A stretch of 64,000 nucleotides of DNA, from NCBI RefSeq assembly GCF_008728515.1, contig NC_044978.1:6777771-6841770 (forward strand), read 5' to 3'. Below are positions 57,621 through 64,000 of this stretch, one piece after another. Below the pieces are notes generated by a model. The model ran no database searches. It was not told the DNA's origin and was given only the letters and a program-made list of their open reading frames with translations. The translations under genes were made by a program, and so were the position numbers. Origin of the DNA: Papio anubis (lineage: Eukaryota; Chordata; Mammalia; Primates; Cercopithecidae). Position 1 is the first letter of the stretch; every line of letters starts with the position of its first letter.

Positions 57621-57917
57621 TTTTTTTTTTTTTTTGAGACGGAGTCTCGCTCTGTCGCCCAGGCTGGAGTGCAGTGGCCGGATCTCAGCTCACTGCAAGC
57701 TCCGCCACCTGGGTTCACGCCATTCTCCTGCCTCAGCCTCCCAAGTAGCTGGGACTACAGGCGCCCACCACCTCGCCCGGCTAATTTTTTGTATTTTTTA
57801 GTAGAGACGGGGTTTCACCGTGTTAGCCAGCATGGTCTCGATCTCCTGACCTCGTGATCCGCCCATCTCGGCCTCCCAAAGTGCTGGGATTACAGGCTTG
57901 AGCCACCGCGCCCGGCC
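57621..57917 (-). mobile_element. AluY, Old World monkey type, young
   Basis: Antisense AluY with almost all CpGs intact. The reverse complement carries 'ggctcaagcctgtaatccc' and the right-arm text 'gatccggccactgcactcc', both typical of monkey AluY lineages. A perfect 15-bp duplication TGGAGTGATACTCTT (57606-57620 and 57918-57932) shows a recent insertion. Confidence 0.96.
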
Positions 57918-57932
57918 TGGAGTGATACTCTT

Positions 57933-58402
57933 AAAGAATATCGGAATTAGGGAGGGTCTTTAGAAAATACCTTGATTCATGGAGAAAATTCATGTATATG
58001 TGCAAATACAGGAAACATTTTTTGCAGGTTTGCAGGGAGGGGAGTCTTGATCTCCTGAAGCTTCCCAGAAGGCATGGTCTCAGCTAGGGGGACCCATGAC
58101 CCCCAGGTTAAGAATCTCTGCCAGCTACTTCTTTTGAAAGGTGAGGAAACCAAGGCTTTTGAGGGAAACGATAGAATCCATTGCTCCCAAATAATTGTGT
58201 GCATGAGTTAAAGGCCCAGGACACAGACTTAGGAGAACTCCTTTGTATAGCAACTCATCCAGCAATTCAGTTTGACTTCTTCCTCTTCTTCCTTTTGATC
58301 ATCCTAGTTTGTCCTATAACTCTTCTTTCCCTCGTGTTTCACTCTCATCTTTGAGTCATTATCTATGCTAGCTTCTTGTCCTGTAATTTATAAACTCTTC
58401 TC
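57933..58402. other. Low-copy sequence, possible MIR trace
   Basis: No gene. 58135-58250 ('aggtgaggaaaccaaggctt') is faintly MIR-like in antisense. Confidence 0.4.
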
Positions 58403-58656
58403 TTTTTTTGAGACAGTCTCACTCCATCACCCAGGCTGGAGTGCAGTGGTGTGATCACAGCTCACTGCAGCCTCAACCTTCCAGGCTCAGGTGATCTTCC
58501 CACCTCAGCCTCTCAGGCAGCTGGGATTACAGGCGCACACCACAACTCCCGGCTAATATTTCTGTCTTTTGTAGAGACAGGGTTTTGCCATGTTGTTCAG
58601 GCTGATCTTGAACTCCTGGGCTCAAGCAGGCCGCCTCTGCCTCCCAAAGTGCTGTG
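58403..58656 (-). mobile_element. AluJ-like, 5' end lost
   Basis: Antisense diverged Alu ending at 'cccaaagtgctgtgg', without the last ~35 bp of the 5' end, next to a (TG)n. Confidence 0.88.
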
Positions 58657-58663
58657 GTTTTTT

Positions 58664-58682
58664 GGTGTGTGTGTGTGTGTGT
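58664..58682. repeat. (TG)n
   Basis: Short TG dinucleotide run between two AluJ-like elements. Confidence 0.9.
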
Positions 58683-58980
58683 TTTGGGGTAGGATCTTGT
58701 TCTGTCACCCAGGTTGGAATTCAGTGACACCATTGTAGCTATCTACAGCCTTGAACTCCTGGATTCAAGTGATCCTCCGCATTAGCCTCTTGAGTAACTG
58801 GGACTACAGGCATGCACCATCATGCCCAGCAAGTTTTTATTTTATCTTACTTTATTTTATTTTGTTGAGATGGCATCGCACTATGTTGCCCAGGCTGGTC
58901 TTGCACTCCAGGCCTCAAGGAATCCTTCTGCCTCAGCCTCTTGAGTAACTGGGATTACAAATGTAAGCCACTGCACCTGC
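58683..58980 (-). mobile_element. AluJ-like
   Basis: Second antisense diverged Alu with a TTTTA-rich linker ('tttattttatcttactttat'). Confidence 0.88.
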
Positions 58981-59239
58981 CTCTTCCTATGCTTATTAGC
59001 ATATCTCTGTAATGCAGTCCTCAAGGCAACAGTAACTATGCTTAGGGCTTTGGTGGAACCATCCCTTTCCCCCTCAGTATGCGCCTCCCTTTGTGGGGAC
59101 CCATTCATTCATCACCTTTTGGTGTGCTCTAAATAGTCTGTTCTTGTTCAGTGTCCAGAGCCTTCTGTCACTCCTGCTATGACAGGCACGAGGAAGCGAC
59201 AGTGGGAAGCACAGGGCGGGGGAGCATCTGAGCTGGGGT

Positions 59240-60015
59240 CTCCACACAGGTGTCTTGGCAGCACCTCAAACACCATCCTCCCCAAACAGAACTGTGGATT
59301 TCCTGTTGGCCATCACCTTCATAGCCCAGCCAGTTTTCCCTGTCTCAGAAAATGCTAACTCCACCCCACCCAGCTGCTCAAGCCTGGACTCTGGGAGTCG
59401 TTCGTAATTCCTCACTCCTCCAATTTCTGTACCTGATTCTTTCGTTTTACCTATTAAAATGCGCCCATTGATCTCCCTCTCCACTGCCACCTAGTCCAAA
59501 CCATCACACCTATCTTGTGGGACTCTGTAACAGCCCCTCGCCAGTACCTTCCACTCTGTCCTCCCTCCAGTAGCTAAGCTGCTTTTCACAAATGTGCATC
59601 AGATCACGCCACTCTGGTGTTTAAATGCCTGTGGCGGGTCCGTCCCGCATTCAGAAGAGCTCACTCTCGTTGCCATGGTCTGAGCACTTCCCCTCTCCAA
59701 CTCTGCGGTGTTTCTCCCCTTCTTATCCTCAGTTTCTGCCCTTCTGGTACTTCTGTTTTGTTCCTGATGCCAATCAAACTCTCTGCACCCTTCGTGTCTT
59801 TACAAGGTGTTCCCTGGATAGATGGGAACTCTTCATTCTATTTCACAGCTCTTTTCACAAGCTATAAAAATGCATGAATTTGTTTTCTTGTCACCTATAT
59901 CTCTCCCTACTCCCAGCTGCACTAATCTCCTTTAGGGCAGAGACCCCGTCTGTCTTTCTTCATCAGTGTATACCACGGAATATTAGATGCTTAGCATGTA
60001 TTTTTAGAGTGTGTA
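59240..60015 (+). mobile_element. L2 LINE, sense
   Basis: Follows L2 order: 'gcacctcaaacaccatcctc', 'ccagctgctcaagcctggac', 'tgggagtcgttcgtaattcc', 'atcagatcacgccactctgg', 'agggcagagaccccgtctgt' and 'atgcttagcatgta'. Long copy. Open frames at 59617-59877 are in L2 sequence. Confidence 0.8.
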
Positions 60016-60299
60016 GTAGAATTATATTGTGGAGTATTAATCTTTATATTTTTACTGCAGTCTGTAGCGCCCCCCAAACCCCCACACAAACATGTACCTT
60101 TGAAAAAATTCACACTGCCCTTTCATAGTGAAACCTGGCTCTCAACAATCCAGACTATCAGGGAGAGGCTGCTGGGGATGCAGATAGAAAGAAAAGTAGC
60201 TTTCAAGCTTTAAGAATCAAGATCCTGGCCTCAGTGACAGATATGGAAGAATTCTCAAGAGTAAACTGACATCTTCTACCAAAAAAAAAAAGGAGAGGG
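60016..60299. other. Low-copy sequence
   Basis: No feature recognised apart from a short A-run at 60280-60290. Confidence 0.4.
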
Positions 60300-60870
60300 G
60301 TGGACCAGGAACTTTATGTTGAGGGCAGAGTTGAGAGCTGGAGGGTCAGTGAGTGAGCTGGGCATGGTGAATACGTTTCCCACCCCTTCCACCATTCTGT
60401 GCATAGAAGGGATCTGTGCTTTCTTCCTGGTGCGGTGCAGAAATGAGGGAGACTGCCCAGGACATAGCCAGTGTGGTGGGGTGGGGCGGGGCAGCAGCGG
60501 GGTACACAGGGCTGCCTGCTGCAGCCGCGCAGAGAAGGCCAGAGGAGACAGTGGCCAGCGGGGTGTGGAAGTGGCAGCCAGGCCCAAAGGGACCTCTAGT
60601 TGGACTGAGGAAGACAGAGCCCCTGGAGGACAATGGGACTCTCCAACTCAGTGGAGGCCGGCAGGGATGGATGCCCACAACAGGAGACAAGCAGTGGCCT
60701 TGTATCTGTGGGCAGATTGCAACCCAGGATGAAACTCCTTCCCTCCGAGGCTACAACGTTACCTTCAAACCTACACGTCAGAAGGGCATTTCCTTCCTTA
60801 GCAGAAGGAGGAGGGAGAGAAATGCTGAACTCACCGATCTCACACCTCAAGTGTCCACATTTTCTTTTTT
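60300..60870. other. GC-rich low-copy segment, coding status unknown
   Basis: G-rich plus strand with overlapping open frames in several frames (plus 60316-60732, 138 codons; plus 60416-60910, 164 codons; minus 60346-60690, 114 codons). I recognise no domain in any. Stop-poor frames in several phases at once argue for composition rather than selection. It contains a G-quadruplex motif. No repeat recognised. Confidence 0.4.
60478..60502 (+). promoter_or_regulatory. G-quadruplex motif with Sp1/KLF-like box
   Basis: Four G4 runs with loops T, C and CAGCAGC (60478-60481, 60483-60486, 60488-60491, 60499-60502). The run GGGGCGGGG also fits a GC box. Fits the canonical intramolecular G-quadruplex rule. 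Confidence 0.85.
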
Positions 60871-60879
60871 TTTTTTTTT

Positions 60880-61140
60880 AACTTATAAAGAACAGAAATT
60901 TCTTTTCTGACAGTTCTAGAGACTGGAACGTCCAAGAATAGGTTTGGTGTCTGGTGAGGGATGCTCTACACTTTCAAGATGATGACTTGATGCTACATAT
61001 TTCAGAGGTGAGGAACGCTGTGTTCTCACAGGACAGCAGGGAAAAAGCCAAGGGACAAGCTCCCTCCATCAAGCCCTTTTATAGGGGCAATGAACCCCAT
61101 TAGTGAGGGCTCTATCCTCCAGACCAAGTCTGCTTCTTTT
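60880..61140 (-). mobile_element. MaLR-type LTR fragment
   Basis: Antisense LTR text 'cttataaagaacagaaattt', 'ttctgacagttctagagact', 'ggtgtctggtgagggatg' and 'cattagtgagggctctatcc', preceded by a T-run at 60866-60880. MLT1 or MST type. Confidence 0.6.
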
Positions 61141-61194
61141 GCTAAACAGCCTAAGAGCTCATTGTAGAAGCTGATCTACATTCTAGCAAAGTTA

Positions 61195-61335
61195 GGCGGG
61201 TGTGGTGGCTCATGCCTGTGGTCCCAGCACTTTGGGAGGCCAAGGTCGGTGGATCTTTGGAGCCTAGGAGTTCAAGACTAGCCTGGGCAACCTGGTGAAA
61301 CCCTGTCTGTACTTAAAAAATACAAAAAATTAGCT
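61195..61335 (+). mobile_element. Alu, 3'-truncated
   Basis: Sense Alu left arm and linker ending at 'acaaaaaattagctg'. Right arm and tail are missing, so a deletion followed insertion. Confidence 0.9.
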
Positions 61336-61640
61336 GCGGATTGGGGATGCGGTCCCAGAAGCAATGCTTATTATATGTATTTCCCTATTGCTGATTGGAT
61401 GTATGCCTATGAGCTTTTAAATTTACGTTTCCATGAATTTCTAATGGATTTCCTAAATGATAACAAGCTCTGTGAATTTGGGATCTGTGCCTTCCATCTG
61501 ATTCAGAAATCTTCATAAAGTCCTAAATAGTCGTCGTCCTGGCACCACTGTACATACTCCTTAGTGCCAGATTGGTTCCCCCAGTGCTGTTTTCTTTCTT
61601 TCTTTGTCTTTGCTTGGCTCTTCCTAGGGAAGTACATATT
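61336..61640. other. Low-copy sequence
   Basis: Nothing recognised. Confidence 0.4.
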
Positions 61641-61652
61641 AAATTTTTTCTC

Positions 61653-61953
61653 TTTTTTTTTTTTTTTTTGAGATGGAGTCTTGCTCTGTCGCCCAGGCTG
61701 GAGTGCAGTGGCGCGATCTCGGCTCACTGCAAGCTCCGCTGCCTCCCGGGTTCATGCCATTCTCCTGCCTCAGCCTCCTGAGAAGCTGGGACTACAGGTG
61801 CCCGCCACCACGCCCAGCTAATTTGTTTGTATTTTTAGTAGAAACGGGGTTTCACCGTGTTTGCCAGGATGGTCTCGATCTCCTGACCTCGTGATCCGCC
61901 CACCTCGGCCTCCCAAAGTGCTGGGATTACAGGCGTGAACCACCGCGCCCGGC
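61653..61953 (-). mobile_element. AluY-like
   Basis: Antisense Alu with AluY-type 'gatctcctgacctcgtgatc' and 'ctgcaagctccgc' text and many CpGs. It lacks the two monkey-type boxes, so it may predate that lineage split. Confidence 0.93.
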
Positions 61954-62190
61954 TACATTTTCGTTATCTAAAAACAATTTAAGAAAGCATTGCCATAGGG
62001 CGGACAGAGGAGGAGGTCCGATGTACTGGAAGCGGAGGCGCCACTGATGGTTCCCAGTTCAACCTGGGCCGCAGTCAGCTGCTTGGACTACCAAGGCCAC
62101 CACGTACTGACCTGCAAACTGGGATTCTGGTTCCTCATCACAGGACTCAGCAAACTCGGCAACTAGCTGTTGCCTTGGCTGGCACAGGCC

Positions 62191-62522
62191 GCTGTGTTTG
62201 CACGGCCTCCCTGCCTGTGTTTGCATGGCCCTTGAGCAAAGGATGGTTTTCACATTGTTAAATGGTTGAAATGAAACCAAAAAAGGAACAATATTTTGAG
62301 GCATGTGAAAATTAGATGAGATTCACATTTCAGAGTCCATAAATAAAGTTTTATTGGCTATAGCCACTCTCATTTGTTTATGTCCTTGACAGCTCTTTAC
62401 AACAGCAGAATTGAGTAGACGCACAGACACCGCAGAGACACAGAGACCGTGTGATCCTCGAAGCCTAAAATCGTTACTCTCTGGTCCTTTACATGTAAAG
62501 TTTGTAAACCCCTGCCTGATCT
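62191..62522. mobile_element. hAT-type DNA transposon relic
   Basis: Internal text 'ttaaatggttgaaatgaaac', 'gtccataaataaagttttat', 'ctggtcctttacatgtaaag' and the terminal 'gtttgtaaacccctg' match a common hAT-Charlie class element. Left terminus decayed. Confidence 0.65.
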
Positions 62523-62547
62523 GGGGGCCAAAAAATAAAAAAAAAAG

Positions 62548-62662
62548 AGATAATGATTCCTACACCAGAAGGTTTTTGTGAGGATTGAATGAATACCAGT
62601 GATAAAATAAGAGACTGTACCTGGAATATGTGGGTGCTTGAGAAATTATTTCCTCCCACCAA
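62548..62662 (+). mobile_element. MIR SINE 3' part
   Basis: 'gataatgattcctacaccag', 'tttgtgaggattgaatgaat' and 'gactgtacctggaatatgtg' follow the MIR 3' half. Confidence 0.7.
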
Positions 62663-63044
62663 GCTTAGCATCTGGTCCTTATCACATTCCCTAACCAGTT
62701 ACATTTACAGCCAAGATGGCTTTGGAGCACAGCACAGAGCTTCTGCATGCCACACAGATGGACAGGATAACTGTACCTCACCATCTACTCAGAAATACCC
62801 CTCATGAATGAACCTCCTAGAAATCTGCAAGGATGAATTTAAACCTAAATGCTTCCCCATGAATCTGACAAACCTCTAATATCCAGTCTAGAAATCACAC
62901 AGCTAAGTTTAATAATTTATACGTGTTTTACAGGTAGCAGCACAATAGTTAGGAAAGGCAAGTTGCTCATCAACTGTTCCCCCAGATCCAGGAGATGTAG
63001 ATTGCAGTGAAAAGCGACTCTACCTTGCTTTCCAAGATTAATCT
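62663..63044. other. Low-copy sequence
   Basis: Nothing recognised. Confidence 0.4.
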
Positions 63045-63166
63045 TAAAAAAAAAAAAATTTGAATTTTCTAGAGATAGGGCCTCGCTGTGTTGCCCAGGC
63101 TGGTCTCGAACTCCTGGGCTCAAGCAATCGTCCCACTTCAGCCTCTGGAATAGCTGGAATTACAGG
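63045..63166 (-). mobile_element. Alu fragment
   Basis: Antisense Alu piece ('ttgcccaggctggtctcgaa', 'cctctggaatagctggaatt') preceded by an A-run on the plus strand. Both Alu ends are missing. Confidence 0.8.
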
Positions 63167-63242
63167 CTCTGCAACAGCCCTTTAATTCTAAATCCTCTCC
63201 CCAAGTGACTCCCCTGCTTCAGATAATTTTATGTTCATGTGG

Positions 63243-63257
63243 CCACTAGAGAGCACT
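63243..63257 (+). promoter_or_regulatory. CTCF-like motif
   Basis: CCACTAGAGAGCACT, one mismatch (A for G) from CCASYAGRKGGCRSY. Confidence 0.45.
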
Positions 63258-63337
63258 TTGAGACTAACAAACTTTGCTCTGTGCGCCCAGGCCTCTGTTG
63301 CACCCTGGTCTCCTGAGGTGGAGGGGCTGTGCTCTGC

Positions 63338-63353
63338 TGCTGCGCCATCTAGC
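63338..63353 (-). promoter_or_regulatory. Weak CTCF-like motif
   Basis: Minus-strand core CTAGATGGCGCAGC. The central AGATGGCGC fits, the flanking positions are poor. Confidence 0.25.
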
Positions 63354-64000
63354 TACCAGCGGCGGCCTCCAAATGTCTATCAAGGCTGATGGATGCATTT
63401 TGTGAAGCTTAGTGACCTGTGGTAGTGATAATGAAGTATTCGGAAGCTCAGATAACATTTTATTCTGTCACTACGGTTTTCTGCCTTTAGTGACATCACC
63501 TAATTTGTACTGCTTTGCCGCGTGTTTCTCAGGCAAGCATTTCAGCCAGGGTCCCAGTTTCCTCACTGCTCCTACTCCCTTCTGTCAGATTGAATTTCTC
63601 TCAAAGAGAAAATATTGCTTGATATTGATTCCAGTGCACAAGATAATTTCAGGTTCTCACTCTACAGTTCATCCAGGTCCCTGTTTAAAATCTTGAAGAG
63701 GTTTTCCAAGGCTAAGAGGCACAGTTCAAAAGAACAGTTTTTAAATGTGTTTAAAAGACCCTTGGCTACATTTTCTGATGTTTCATCAGCAGTTCGCACT
63801 GATACACTTTCCATTGTTATTACAACTGAACCATATCATAGGGAGTTGTACCAGCAAGACCATCAAGTTTTCTAAAAAGCTATAAAGCGTTCATGTTTTC
63901 TGGCCTATTTCTTACTGTGCTCTTAAAAATGTTTCGTTTCTGCCGAGCCAAATGTGTACCTCCAAAGGCATACACAGTGAAAAACTCTTCAAGCATCTCA

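Larger units (their letters stand above)
63167..64000. other. Low-copy sequence with CTCF-like pair
   Basis: No repeat recognised over 0.8 kb. Open frames of 60-94 codons have no recognised family. Two CTCF-like motifs lie near the left end. Confidence 0.5.

Noticed and set aside
62030..62090. T-arm-like text near 'ggttcccagttcaacctgg' considered as a tRNA
   Set aside because: No acceptor, D-arm or anticodon stem can be fitted around it.

Overview
This window is primate nuclear DNA, intergenic or intronic, built mostly from nested transposable elements. I found no protein-coding exon, rRNA or tRNA that I can support. The many Alu SINEs fix the host as a primate. Two young AluY copies (about 53.05 and 57.62 kb) carry a 'CTCAAGCCTG' box near the 5' end, and the second also has a 'GTGGCCGGATCTCAGCTC' right arm. 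I know these as features of the Old World monkey AluY lineage, so a macaque, baboon or guenon genome is more likely than human.

Layout. 0-8.2 kb: a minus-strand MaLR retrovirus-like element (internal region plus MLT1 LTR) split by a full-length minus-strand L1 with 5'UTR, broken ORF1 and broken ORF2, itself hit by two Alus. 8.2-15.4 kb: L1M with a Tigger DNA transposon, an L2, Alus, a 0.4 kb pyrimidine tract and a THE1/MST solo LTR. 15.5-22.5 kb: two L1M elements in opposite orientations. The first holds two MLT1 LTRs, an Alu and a copied 0.33 kb segment. 22.5-27.8 kb: mostly low-copy DNA with two or three LTR relics. 27.8-34.2 kb: an MLT1 LTR, a decayed antisense ERV pol block, an MST LTR and an L1M split by a near-complete solo LTR and Alus. 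34.2-43.7 kb: L2, L1 and MER4-like fragments, an 8-unit 19-bp minisatellite, an MLT2 solo LTR with a clean 5-bp duplication and a 5'-inverted L1. 43.7-52.1 kb: the largest low-copy stretch, with MLT1, paired MIRs and a few Alus. 52.1-64 kb: L1M/L1ME fragments, hAT relics, the monkey-type AluYs, a CpG-rich 0.6 kb block with a near-consensus CTCF motif beside it, an L2, a G-quadruplex-bearing GC-rich segment, and a low-copy end.

No new biological system was found. The items most worth checking are the CpG-rich block at 56.4-57.0 kb with its CTCF motif, the interspersed duplication at 15.5/17.7 kb, the G4 segment at 60.5 kb and the minisatellite at 35.8 kb. Repeat family names come from remembered consensus sequences and subfamilies are given only where the sequence allows. 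Element edges without a target-site duplication are approximate, usually within 10-30 bp.
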